DNA from: Gluconacetobacter takamatsuzukensis
GTDB taxonomy: Bacteria > Pseudomonadota > Alphaproteobacteria > Acetobacterales > Acetobacteraceae
NCBI RefSeq assembly: GCF_014174275.1
Contig: NZ_JABEQK010000011.1
Span: forward strand, 62,001-126,000
DNA: 64,000 bases
Direction of reading: 5' to 3'
The translations under genes were made by a program, and so were the position numbers. Numbering within the stretch: the first letter of the stretch is position 1; every line of letters begins with the position of its first letter. Below are positions 28,041 through 38,390 of the stretch, in pieces. Under the pieces are notes generated by a model, which was not told the origin of the DNA, ran no database searches, and was given only the letters and a program-made list of their open reading frames with translations.

Positions 28041-28068
28041 ACGAGATCCCGTACCAGAGGAGTTGACC

Positions 28069-29394
28069 ATGCAGATCGCAATGATTGGCGGCGGTTATGT
28101 CGGCCTCGTATCCGGTGCCTGCTTTGCCGAATTCGGCACCGACGTGGCCATCGTGGAAACCGATCCCGTCCGGCTGGCAGCACTCCGCGACGGCCGTATC
28201 CCGATCTACGAGCCAGGGCTGGACAAGCTGGTGGCAGACAATGTGGCGGCAGGGCGCCTGACCTTCGGCGACGATATCGAACAGGCCGTCCAGGCAGCCG
28301 AGGTGATCTTTATCGCCGTCGGCACACCCAGCCGTCGCGGCGACGGACATGCCGACCTCCGCTATGTCTACGCGGCAGCCGAACAGATCGCCAAGAGCAT
28401 GAAAAACTATGCGGTCGTGGTCACCAAATCGACCGTGCCCGTGGGCACCGGCCGGCAGGTGGCCGAACTGATTCGCCGCGTCCGGCCCGAACTGGATTTC
28501 GATGTCGCCTCGAATCCCGAATTCCTGCGTGAAGGCAATGCGATCGGCGATTTCATGCGCCCCGACCGGGTGGTCATCGGCACCGACACCACAAAGCCCG
28601 GCGGCACCGGGCGCGCCATGGAGATCATGCGCCAGCTCTATCGCCCCCTCTACCTGATCGAGGCACCTGTCCTGTTCACGAGCTTGGAAACGGCGGAACT
28701 GGTGAAATATGCCTCCAATTCCTTCCTGGCGATGAAGGTAACCTTCATCAACGAAATCGCCGATCTGTGCGAACGGGTGGGGGCCGAGGTACATGACGTG
28801 GCACGCGGCATCGGACTGGACAACCGGATCGGCCGCAAATTTCTCCATCCCGGCCCGGGCTTCGGTGGATCGTGCTTCCCCAAGGACACGCTGGCGCTGG
28901 TTCGCATCGCCCAGGATGCCGGCTCGCCCATGCGGCTGATCGAAACGACCGTCGACATCAACGACCAACGAAAAATCCACATGGCGGAACGTGTTATCGC
29001 CGCCAACGGCGGATCGGTAGCCAACACGACGATCGGCGTCCTGGGCCTGACCTTCAAACACCAGACCGACGACATGCGCGAGGCCTCGTCGATCCCCATC
29101 CTGCATCGCCTGGCACGGGAAGGGGCGCATCTGCGCGCGTTCGACCCCGCCGGCATGCAATCCGCGCGCCCCCTTCTCCCCGAGACCGTACACTATTGCG
29201 AGGACGCGCTGGATGCCGCAACAGGCGCCGACATTCTGCTTGTTCTGACGGAATGGAACGAATTCCGCGCCCTGTCGCCGGAACGCCTGCGCAAGCTGAT
29301 GAAGGGAAATGTGATCGTAGACCTGCGCAATATCTGGGAACCCAGGGCAATGCGCGATCTTGGCTTTCGCTACCAGTCGGTCGGGCGCCTCTGA
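28069..29394 (+). CDS. ugd: UDP-glucose 6-dehydrogenase
   Basis: A 441-residue NAD-dependent enzyme that oxidises UDP-glucose twice to UDP-glucuronate. The Rossmann motif GGGYVGLVSGACFAEFG lies at the start, the catalytic cysteine is Cys269 in GFGGSCFPKDTLAL, and VTKSTVPVGTG and EFLREGNAIGDF are family blocks. AGAGGAG 6 bases before ATG 28069 fixes the start; the open frame back to 27727 overlaps the GT2. It feeds the GumK-type transferase in the same operon. Confidence 0.95.
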   Translation: MQIAMIGGGYVGLVSGACFAEFGTDVAIVETDPVRLAALRDGRIPIYEPGLDKLVADNVAAGRLTFGDDIEQAVQAAEVIFIAVGTPSRRGDGHADLRYVYAAAEQIAKSMKNYAVVVTKSTVPVGTGRQVAELIRRVRPELDFDVASNPEFLREGNAIGDFMRPDRVVIGTDTTKPGGTGRAMEIMRQLYRPLYLIEAPVLFTSLETAELVKYASNSFLAMKVTFINEIADLCERVGAEVHDVARGIGLDNRIGRKFLHPGPGFGGSCFPKDTLALVRIAQDAGSPMRLIETTVDINDQRKIHMAERVIAANGGSVANTTIGVLGLTFKHQTDDMREASSIPILHRLAREGAHLRAFDPAGMQSARPLLPETVHYCEDALDAATGADILLVLTEWNEFRALSPERLRKLMKGNVIVDLRNIWEPRAMRDLGFRYQSVGRL

Positions 29395-29886
29395 CATGAG
29401 CCGCCCATTCCCAATGCGCGGCGTCCCCGCGCACGACCCCGCCATCGTGGGACGCGACACGGAAAGCCACGGGAAAAAACGTATTTTATCAAAATTCGAA
29501 AAAAGTCATAAAAAAACTGGACAGAAAATTAACTATTTTCTTATTCTCCCTCCAGCCCCGGACAAGCCTCCTTCCCCTTATGGAAGAGGACATGCCCAGG
29601 CCATTGCGTGTAGCGTTTGGCATATCCATGACGGATATGCGGATCTCTCGGATCCGTCGCTGGTATTTTATCGAAGAATCAATAGAATACGCTCCGGTCA
29701 CTCGGAAATTCCCAGACAGCCTGGGCAGATTTCCCGCGCCTCCATTGTTCGTGCCACACCGTATGACATTTCGATGACGGCATATTTTCCGTCGTCCATG
29801 ATCTTAAAAAAGTCTTTTTTCAGACTCTAATGTTTCAGGACCATATGAATGGTTTTGAATGAACCCGTGTCCATGGAGGTCTTTGT
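29395..29886 (+). other. AT-rich promoter region before gumD
   Basis: About 490 bases of noticeably lower GC than the flanking genes, with A- and T-runs near 29475-29540 and 29808-29822 and a short AGTCT...AGACT hairpin around 29812-29826. No ORF is convincing. It probably carries the promoter for the gumD-to-gumB operon and separates it from the gumK-ugd unit. Confidence 0.5.
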
Positions 29887-31372
<1,486 letters not shown>

Positions 31373-31383
<11 letters not shown>

Positions 31384-32239
31384 AACCCTGTCCGCTCCCC
31401 CGCCCCCCGGCGCCGCAATGCCGCCATCCAGGGCCGTCGGCCCGACGCCCCGTGCCGAACTGCCCTATGACGAATTGCAGGTCATGGGCCTGCGCCTGCT
31501 GGATATTCCCCGTCATGAACTGGCCGACCATGTGGCACAGGCCGCCCGCCGCCAAGCGCGGATGCTGGTCGTGAACGCCAATGCCCATTGCATGGTCCTG
31601 GCCCAGCGCGCGCCCTGGCTGCGCGACCTGTTCGACCGTGCCGACATTGCCTTCTGCGACGGGGCAGGCGTACAGCTTGCCGCTCTGTTCCTGATCGGCC
31701 GGCGCCCGCACCGCACCACACCCCCCGAATGGATCGGCCCCGTCCTGCAGGATCTGGGGGCCGACGCCCGCATCTTCTGGCTGGGCGGGGAACAGTCGGT
31801 GGCGGAAGAAGGCGCCCGCGCTTTCGAAGTCCGATACGGCGTACAGACTGCCGGTATCCGCAACGGCTTCTTCGACGCCATCCCCGGATCGACCGATTCC
31901 GAGGACATCATCCGGCAGATCACCGCGGCCCGCCCGAACCTGCTGCTGGTCAACATGGGCATGCCCCGGCAGGAACGCTGGCTGTACGACAATTGGGACC
32001 GCCTCCCGCCCACCGTCGCCATCACCGCCGGCGCCCTGGTCGACCACGCCGCCGGGCGCGTCCGGCGGCCACCGCGCTGGGTCGCCAACATGGGTGTGGA
32101 ATGGCTGGTTCGCCTTTGCCGCGAACCGAAACGGTTATGGCGTCGTTATCTGATCGGACTGCCGATCTTCGGTTACCATGTCCTGCGCTGGCGTTTCCAC
32201 CTGGGACGGAGGTCCACATCTTGCCCCACCGAATCCTGA
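31373..32239 (+). CDS. gumM: WecG/TagA/GumM family glycosyltransferase (GT26)
   Basis: A 288-residue GT26 enzyme. MLVVNANAHCMVL, CDGAGVQLA, RIFWLGG and NLLLVNMGMPRQERWL are the family blocks; the last 60 residues are basic and hydrophobic for membrane contact. GumM of Xanthomonas adds the second glucose to give lipid-linked cellobiose, and that role fits directly behind a GumD-type enzyme. Its start overlaps the end of gumD by 11 bases, and its 3' end overlaps the TTG start of the Wzc-like gene. Confidence 0.87.
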
Positions 32240-34464
32240 CCAATCGCACCGATCTCTGGCCCTCGATGGGATCGCCCTCCGGCATGAACGATTTCAGCAC
32301 GACCGACGCTCTGGCAATGGCTCCCCCCGCGCGCGACAACCGGGCCATCCTCATGCATGGCCTGCGCCTTGTCCGCCGCTATCGCACGCTGTTCCTGGCC
32401 GTCGGCGCCGGCACGTTCCTCGTGGGTTGCGGCGTGACCCTCTCGCTGAAACGCACGTTCATGGCCACGGCAACCGTCGTGGTCTCTCCCACCAGCACGG
32501 ATCAGGCCGCCCTTCCGAACGCCCAGCCGACAGACCGGCTCGAGGATGACGAACTGGCCACCCAGGCCGGGCTCCTGCAATCGCGCGACGTAGCCGCCAC
32601 GGTATTGCGCGCCCTGCCCCCATCCCCGGCACCGCAGACCTTCAGCCTGCGTGGCGCATTGTGCGCCCACACCCACCTGCTATGCGCAAAACCGGGCCCC
32701 ACACACCCGGACTCGGTCTTCCAGGCTCAGGTCGACCAGTTGCAAGCGGCCGTGACGGTCGCGCCGGCCGTCCACTCGCGCATCATCAGCATCAGCGTGA
32801 ACGCCGCCGATGGACAGCGCGCGGCGGACATCGCCAACGCCTTCGTCACCGCCTATCAGCAGATCGCGCTGGACCGGCGGCGCGCGGACCTGAACCGCAC
32901 CGCCGCATGGGTGGATAACCGGACGGCCCAGTTGCGCGAACGCTGGCTGGAAGCCGCGACCAAGGTCAGCCTGTTCAACAGCGCCCATCATCTGACCAAT
33001 ACCGGCGACGATGCAGGAAACGGCCCCCTGATCGACCGGCAGATATCCGAAACCGCGATCAGCCTCACGCAGGCCCAGAACCGCCTGGCCGCAGCCCAGG
33101 CGCGGGCCGACGCCTTGGCCCGTGCCGGCGCCCAGGGCCAAAGCCGCGCGCTCATCGCCCTCGCCCAGCAACCAATTCTGGTGGCGGCCGCAAATACGCT
33201 GACGCAACTGGAAAGCACTCGGATGCAGAGGGCCAGCACGATGGGCCCGCACCATCCCGAACTGGCCGGTCTGGACCGGCAGATCGCGGCCGCCCGGGCC
33301 AGCCTGGCGCAGGAAACCGGCGCCGCCCTCGCCTCCATCAACGCCGAAGTCGACGCGACCCGCGCCGAAGTCACGCGCCTGACCCGCAACCTGGACACGC
33401 TGCGCGAACAGGCCGGCACCCAGAGTTCACCGCAGGCCGAATACCGCATGCTGGTGCAGGAGGCACAGAGCGCCCGCGAGGTCTATGAAGCGTTCCTCGG
33501 CCGGTCGAAGGAAATGGTCGACCGTGTCGAACTGCTGCAACCCCCGGTGGCATTCGTCTCGCATGCTACGGCACCGGACGCCCCGACTTTTCCCAACCGC
33601 AAGAAACTGTTGATGGGCGTAGTCATTCTGTCCCTGACGGCGGCAGCCGGTGCCGTCTTCCTGCGCGACCTGCTGTCCCCCGGCTTCGGCGAAATCGAGC
33701 AGTTGCGGACCATGATCGGCATGCCGCTGCTGACCGCCATTCCCCGCATTTCCCGACGCGACGGGCGCCTGATCCGCCGCCATGTCGTCGATGCCCCCTT
33801 CTCGCCCGCCAGCGAGGCCGTGCGCAGCCTGCTGGCGCAACTGTCGCTATCCGCTCCGATGACAGAGCGCGGCCGGGTGGTGGCTATCACCTCGGCCTCG
33901 CCGGCCGAAGGCAAGAGTTCCCTGGCCAACTGGCTGGCAACACTGGCGCGGACAGGCGGCCAGCCCGTCCTGGTCATCGACGGCGACCATCGCGAGAACC
34001 GCCAGCGGCGCGATACCGCTCCGACCCGGCGGGGCCTGAGCGAGCTTCTGTCGGGCGCAGCCTCGGTCGCCGACGTCGTGCAACACGATCCCGAAAGCGG
34101 CGTCGATTTCATCCCGGCCGGCGCACCAGGCATGTTTTCGTTCGACACGGCCGAAATCGCCCGCCTGCGCAGCCTGTTGAAGGATCTCGGGCGGTCCTAC
34201 AACCTGATCATCATCGACAGCCCTCCCTTGCAGAGCATGCCGGACGGGCTGGTGTACGGCGCGGTGGCCGATCAGACCGTGTTCGTCTGCCGGTGGCTGC
34301 AAACGTCCCGCACCGCCATCCTGTCGTCTCTCGAACGGCTGCGTTCCTATGGAGCGCAGGTCGCAGGGGTCGTCGTATCGATGGCCGAGGATTCGGCCGC
34401 CGCCTTCCCCGGTCCGTCGCATTACCTGCGGCGCCGCCCCATCGCCCTTCCTTACGATTCGTGA
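32221..34464 (+). CDS. Wzc/GumC-like chain-length regulator with P-loop kinase domain
   Basis: A 747-residue inner-membrane protein. A Wzz domain lies between helices near residue 60 (LFLAVGAGTFLVGCGVTL) and 465 (KLLMGVVILSLTAAAG), with long coiled coil between. The C-terminal BY-kinase-like domain has Walker A SPAEGKSS (about 560), Walker A' VLVIDGDHR and Walker B LIIIDSPPLQ. It sets polymer length and bridges to the export channel. I chose TTG 32221 because GGAGGT (32208-32213) is 7 bases upstream; ATG 32266 and 32284 have no such site. The C-terminus lacks the usual tyrosine cluster, having only Tyr in HYLRRR and LPYDS. Confidence 0.87.
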   Translation: MPHRILTNRTDLWPSMGSPSGMNDFSTTDALAMAPPARDNRAILMHGLRLVRRYRTLFLAVGAGTFLVGCGVTLSLKRTFMATATVVVSPTSTDQAALPNAQPTDRLEDDELATQAGLLQSRDVAATVLRALPPSPAPQTFSLRGALCAHTHLLCAKPGPTHPDSVFQAQVDQLQAAVTVAPAVHSRIISISVNAADGQRAADIANAFVTAYQQIALDRRRADLNRTAAWVDNRTAQLRERWLEAATKVSLFNSAHHLTNTGDDAGNGPLIDRQISETAISLTQAQNRLAAAQARADALARAGAQGQSRALIALAQQPILVAAANTLTQLESTRMQRASTMGPHHPELAGLDRQIAAARASLAQETGAALASINAEVDATRAEVTRLTRNLDTLREQAGTQSSPQAEYRMLVQEAQSAREVYEAFLGRSKEMVDRVELLQPPVAFVSHATAPDAPTFPNRKKLLMGVVILSLTAAAGAVFLRDLLSPGFGEIEQLRTMIGMPLLTAIPRISRRDGRLIRRHVVDAPFSPASEAVRSLLAQLSLSAPMTERGRVVAITSASPAEGKSSLANWLATLARTGGQPVLVIDGDHRENRQRRDTAPTRRGLSELLSGAASVADVVQHDPESGVDFIPAGAPGMFSFDTAEIARLRSLLKDLGRSYNLIIIDSPPLQSMPDGLVYGAVADQTVFVCRWLQTSRTAILSSLERLRSYGAQVAGVVVSMAEDSAAAFPGPSHYLRRRPIALPYDS

Positions 34465-34474
34465 GGCACGAGCC

Positions 34475-35644
34475 TTGAAAATCCTGCATGTCGTCCGTCA
34501 GTTCAGCCCCTCGGTCGGGGGAATGGAAGATTCGGTTCTCAGCCTTGCACGGATCCAGCGAGACCTGCTGGGACACGATGCCCGCGTGCTGACGCTCGAC
34601 CGTGTCTTCGGCCAGACCGACCGCCTGCCGGCAACCGACACCGTCCAGGGCGTGCCGGTCCGGCGGATCGCCTGGCGGGGCTCGTCGCGCTATCCCCTCG
34701 CACCGAGCGTCTTGCGGCACCTGGGCGATGCCACGATCGTCCACGTCCATGCCATCGATTTCTTCTTCGATTTCCTGGCTGCGACACGCTGGCTGCATCG
34801 CCGTACGCTCGTGGCCTCCACGCATGGCGGCTTCTTCCACACGCGCGCCCTGGGGGCGATCAAGGCCGTCTGGTTCCAGACACTGACACGCCTCTCGATC
34901 CGTGGGTACGAACGGATCGTGGCCTGCAGCGACAGCGATGCCCAGATGTTCGCACCGATCGCCGGCCGTCGCCTGCTGACAATCGAAAACGGGATCAACC
35001 AGCAGAAATTCCATGCCGCGTCGGCCGAGGCCCCCACGCGTACCCTCATCAGCTTCGGTCGGTTTGCCCGCCACAAGCAGATCGACCTGCTGTTCCCCCT
35101 CCTCGCCCGCCTGCGCGCCTCCGGCGACGACTGGCGCCTGATTGTCGCCGGGCGCCCGGCCGACCAGTCCCAGGCCGACCTGGCTGCCGCCGCCCGCGCC
35201 GCCGGGGTAACGGACGCGGTACGCTTCGTCATCGCCCCCTCGGACGAGGAGTTGAAGGCCCTGTTCGGCCAGAGCAGCTATTACGCATGCCTGTCGGAGC
35301 ATGAAGGTTTCGGCATTGCCGCGGTCGAAGCCCTGTCCGCCGGTCTGCTTCCTGTCCTGAGCGACATCGTGCCGTTCCGCCGTCTGGCCGACCAGACACG
35401 CATGGGCATCGTACGAACGGCTACCGACCTGGACGCCATCGCACGCGACATCCTGGCACTGCATGATCGCGGCGAGACCGCACTGCATGCCCTGCGCAGC
35501 CGCGCCATCATGGAATCTTCCCGATATGACTGGAACGATGTCGCCCGACGTTATATGGACCTGTACGAGGCTATCCACCCTTCATCGGGCCGTCCAGCCA
35601 CGCACGTTCCGCTCGATACGGTGCGGGAGGGCAGTCCATCCTGA
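34475..35644 (+). CDS. gumH: GumH-like mannosyltransferase (GT4)
   Basis: A 389-residue GT-B enzyme strongly resembling GumH/AceC, the GDP-mannose:cellobiosyl-diphosphopolyprenol alpha-1,3-mannosyltransferase. Shared blocks include HVVRQFSPSVGGMEDSVL, RGSSRYPLAPSVL, STHGGFFHT, WFQTLTR, ENGINQQKF and EHEGFGIAAVEALSAGL with the EX7E residues. The start is TTG 34475 with GAGG 8 bases upstream; a longer frame back to 34349 runs over the Wzc-like gene. The stop overlaps the next ATG (TGATG). It would act between gumM and gumK. Confidence 0.9.
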   Translation: MKILHVVRQFSPSVGGMEDSVLSLARIQRDLLGHDARVLTLDRVFGQTDRLPATDTVQGVPVRRIAWRGSSRYPLAPSVLRHLGDATIVHVHAIDFFFDFLAATRWLHRRTLVASTHGGFFHTRALGAIKAVWFQTLTRLSIRGYERIVACSDSDAQMFAPIAGRRLLTIENGINQQKFHAASAEAPTRTLISFGRFARHKQIDLLFPLLARLRASGDDWRLIVAGRPADQSQADLAAAARAAGVTDAVRFVIAPSDEELKALFGQSSYYACLSEHEGFGIAAVEALSAGLLPVLSDIVPFRRLADQTRMGIVRTATDLDAIARDILALHDRGETALHALRSRAIMESSRYDWNDVARRYMDLYEAIHPSSGRPATHVPLDTVREGSPS

Positions 35645-36975
35645 TGCCCACCCGCCTCGCCGCGATCATCCGGCGCCTGGGCCCCATGGTCCCCCTGGCC
35701 GTGGCATCATGGACCCACCCGGCACGGGCCCAATTGATTGCGCAATATTTTCCGTCCGACCTGCCGGGATACGCATCGCCGGAGCAGGCTGATTCCGTCA
35801 TCATGCACCAGTTGATGAGCCATCAGCCGGCCGGCATCCATGTCGGCGACTTCCTCGTGCGCCCCTCGGCCGCCCTCAGCGCCGGCTACAATACCAACAC
35901 ATTGGCTACCCCCGATACGCAGAGCCCGCAATTCGTCATGGATGGCGGCCTGAAGGTCAATTCGGACTGGACACGCCATGCGTTCGGCCTGTTCGCCTCG
36001 GTCAGCGACCGGCGGTTCTCCCGGATTCCCATTGCGGACTATACCAACTGGACCACCGGCGCGGGCGGCTCCCTGTCGCTGGGACAGGACACCCTGGCGC
36101 TGGGATATACCCATTACCGGCAGCATCTGTCCTCGATGGATCTGGGCAATTTCGGCGTCTCGCGCCCCGTGCCCTATTCCGCCGACGATGTACGCCTGAC
36201 CTATACCAAGCTGTTCGGGCGCTTCAGCGTGATTCCGTCGGCGATCTACGAGGATTATTCCTTCGGCCGGGCGACCGGCGGCGGCATCGACACCGACTAT
36301 GGCAGCCTGAGCCATCACCTCGAAACCGGCTCCCTGACCTCGCGTTTCGAGCTGTCGACCGGCAATTCCGCCGTGATGATCCTGCGCGGATCGGCTGCGC
36401 AATATCAGAGCACACAGGGCGGGACACCCAACGATTATGTCGATGGCGCAGCCTTCGCCGGCCTGGACCTGGATACGAATTCGGTCATCCGTTACCGCCT
36501 GCTGGCAGGCGGCGAAACACGTCATTTCACCCGCAGCGCGGCACCGTCCGTCACCACGCCGACCTTCGAGATCGACACGATCTGGTCGCCGTCACGCATG
36601 GATACGGTCAGCATCTTTTTCTATCGCCGCATCCTCGATCCCGCCTCGCCCTTCGCGCGCAATCAGACGGTGACCGACGGACGCATCCAGCTCGATCACG
36701 AACTGCGCCGCAATGTCTTTCTGCGCGGCTTCGCGGAAGGCGGCATGAGCCAGACCGGCCGCACGGTGGCGGGCACGCGCTCGCGCACGCAGACCCTGTT
36801 CAAGTTCGGCGTTTCGGCCAACTGGGCGATCAATCGCTACGTCACGGCCGACCTGTCCTTCAGCCATGTCAACAACTACTCTCATGGCGGCCTGCCGCTC
36901 GACACGCTGTATGCCGGACGCAGATCGACCTTTGCCAGCAATTATATCGCGCTGGGCGTGAGCTTTGCCGAATAA
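35644..36975 (+). CDS. Outer-membrane beta-barrel protein of EPS locus
   Basis: A 443-residue protein with a signal peptide (about 1-29, ending ARAQ), then repeated alternating hydrophobic/aromatic strands and a final phenylalanine three residues from the end (GVSFAE). It resembles the beta-barrel porin 2 family often next to Wza-type genes. It may help EPS cross the outer membrane or anchor it there. It is coupled to gumH by a 1-base overlap. The specific role is inferred only from position. Confidence 0.75.
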   Translation: MPTRLAAIIRRLGPMVPLAVASWTHPARAQLIAQYFPSDLPGYASPEQADSVIMHQLMSHQPAGIHVGDFLVRPSAALSAGYNTNTLATPDTQSPQFVMDGGLKVNSDWTRHAFGLFASVSDRRFSRIPIADYTNWTTGAGGSLSLGQDTLALGYTHYRQHLSSMDLGNFGVSRPVPYSADDVRLTYTKLFGRFSVIPSAIYEDYSFGRATGGGIDTDYGSLSHHLETGSLTSRFELSTGNSAVMILRGSAAQYQSTQGGTPNDYVDGAAFAGLDLDTNSVIRYRLLAGGETRHFTRSAAPSVTTPTFEIDTIWSPSRMDTVSIFFYRRILDPASPFARNQTVTDGRIQLDHELRRNVFLRGFAEGGMSQTGRTVAGTRSRTQTLFKFGVSANWAINRYVTADLSFSHVNNYSHGGLPLDTLYAGRRSTFASNYIALGVSFAE

Positions 36976-37003
36976 CGACCAGTATCCGCCAACGGAGAAC
37001 GCC

Positions 37004-37621
37004 ATGACCGCCGCACCATCCCGCCTGCCTCATGCTTGCCACATGTCTGCTCGTCGGGTTCGTCCATTGGCCGCCTGCATGCTGGCAACGCTGCTCGCTC
37101 CCCTCGCCGGCTGCGCGCCCGGCAGCAGCCTGCCGCCCCTGCCGCCTCCGTCCAACACGGCCTACCGTCTGGGTGCGGGCGACCAATTGCGGGTGATAAC
37201 CTATAACGAATTGCAGCTCAGCAATACATTTACCGTCGGCGATAACGGACAGATTGCCTTTCCGCTGATCGGCACGATTCCGGCCATGGGATTGACAACG
37301 AACCAGCTGGAGACCGACATCGCCAGCCGCCTGGCCGGCAAGGGCATCCTGAATCACCCCAGCATCTCCGTCGAAGTCACACAATACCGGCCGATTTTCG
37401 TGCTGGGCGAAGTAAGCCACCCAGGCCAATACCCATACATGCCAGGCATGACAACGCTCAGCGCCGTGGCCCTGGCCGGCGGCTATACCTACCGCGCCGT
37501 CACCGGCTACGCCGGCGCGGTACGCAACAATGGCGACAGCCAGACTGTCGAGGGTCGGCTGAAGCGCGACTCTCTTCTACAACCGGGCGATGTCATAACA
37601 ATCTACGAACGATATTTCTGA
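37004..37621 (+). CDS. gumB: Wza/GumB-type polysaccharide export lipoprotein
   Basis: A 205-residue outer-membrane export protein. The signal sequence ends in a lipobox LAGC, so the cysteine near residue 36 is lipidated. The Poly_export domain (YRLGAGDQLRVITYNE, QIAFPLIGTIPAMG, ISVEVTQYRPIFVLGEV) is followed by an SLBB segment (PGQYPYMPGMTTLSAVALAGG). GumB is similarly short compared with E. coli Wza. ATG 37004 with CGGAGA upstream is preferred to 36965, which overlaps the barrel gene. It forms the outer-membrane exit with the Wzc-like protein and ends the EPS operon. Confidence 0.87.
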   Translation: MTAAPSRLPHACHMSARRVRPLAACMLATLLAPLAGCAPGSSLPPLPPPSNTAYRLGAGDQLRVITYNELQLSNTFTVGDNGQIAFPLIGTIPAMGLTTNQLETDIASRLAGKGILNHPSISVEVTQYRPIFVLGEVSHPGQYPYMPGMTTLSAVALAGGYTYRAVTGYAGAVRNNGDSQTVEGRLKRDSLLQPGDVITIYERYF

Positions 37622-38390
37622 GCAAAAAACATCCGACATCATGCCACAGAGCACGCGGCCGCGAGCAAGCGCTGCCCAGAAAGCCTTCGCGTGGCAACTG
37701 TTCCGAGCGTTGCCCCGGTGCGATGGACAACAACAGGACTCTCATTTTCCGGTCAGGGTCAGCGAGCATGCCTTCCAGCGTGATCCTCACCGGTGATGAA
37801 GGCGTACTCCGGGAACCAGAGCACATGGCCGTACGCAGCCAAAGGACGAATGTCTGCTCTCTGCAAACCGACATCAGTGAGATGACAAATACGGCGGTCC
37901 ACGCATAGTCGGATTCAGGGAAAACAAAACTCATCTGAAATCTACTTTCTTCGGATAGAATTTGAGATTTATATACTACAAAACCTCGATATTGCGTGCG
38001 TTGAGGCGCGGCCGGCATACCGCGAGATGACCCAGCGCTCTCGGCACCAGGTTTCGAGCCAGACGTTCAAGACGACCAGATCAGGAAAATGGGGCATCTC
38101 CTGCCAGGCCTGCCGACAGGCATCCTGGACGGTCTTCTCGATCTGCCTTTTCTCGATATCTCGGGGTCTTGAACCGAAACAGCTTCACCAGGCCGTCGAT
38201 CGGCAGCGCCTTTGCCGAAGATCTGGTCGCGCTGCGTCCAGGCGATGACGTCATCATCATGGTCAATGGGGCGATAAATCGCGAAATCGTAATCCTGTTT
38301 CGCGAATCCCGGCGCATGCGCCGGCCGGCTGTGCGGGAAACGATTCCAGGGTCCCGTCTCAAAAGCTCTGCTAACGCCGTGCCACAATGG
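37622..38390. other. Degenerate region downstream of EPS operon
   Basis: About 770 bases with no intact gene. On the - strand, peptide fragments in all three frames between about 38390 and 38030 look as if they belonged to one broken gene (AWTQRDQIFGKG, ALPIDGLVKLFRFK, then WQEMPHFPDLVVLNVWLE). The last piece faintly recalls an IS21-type transposase, but I cannot confirm it. GC falls near 37920-37990. I see no clear terminator for the EPS operon. Confidence 0.35.

Noticed and set aside
27919-29460. Long - frame opposite ugd
   Set aside because: Shadow of ugd; no recognisable domain and biased composition.
31588-32220. Upstream extension of the Wzc-like frame
   Set aside because: It lies entirely inside the GumM-family gene and reads as Arg/Pro-rich shadow; TTG 32221 has a strong ribosome site.
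38027-38248. Small + frame of 73 codons
   Set aside because: No ribosome site and no hydrophobic or domain pattern; it overlaps the decayed - strand fragments.
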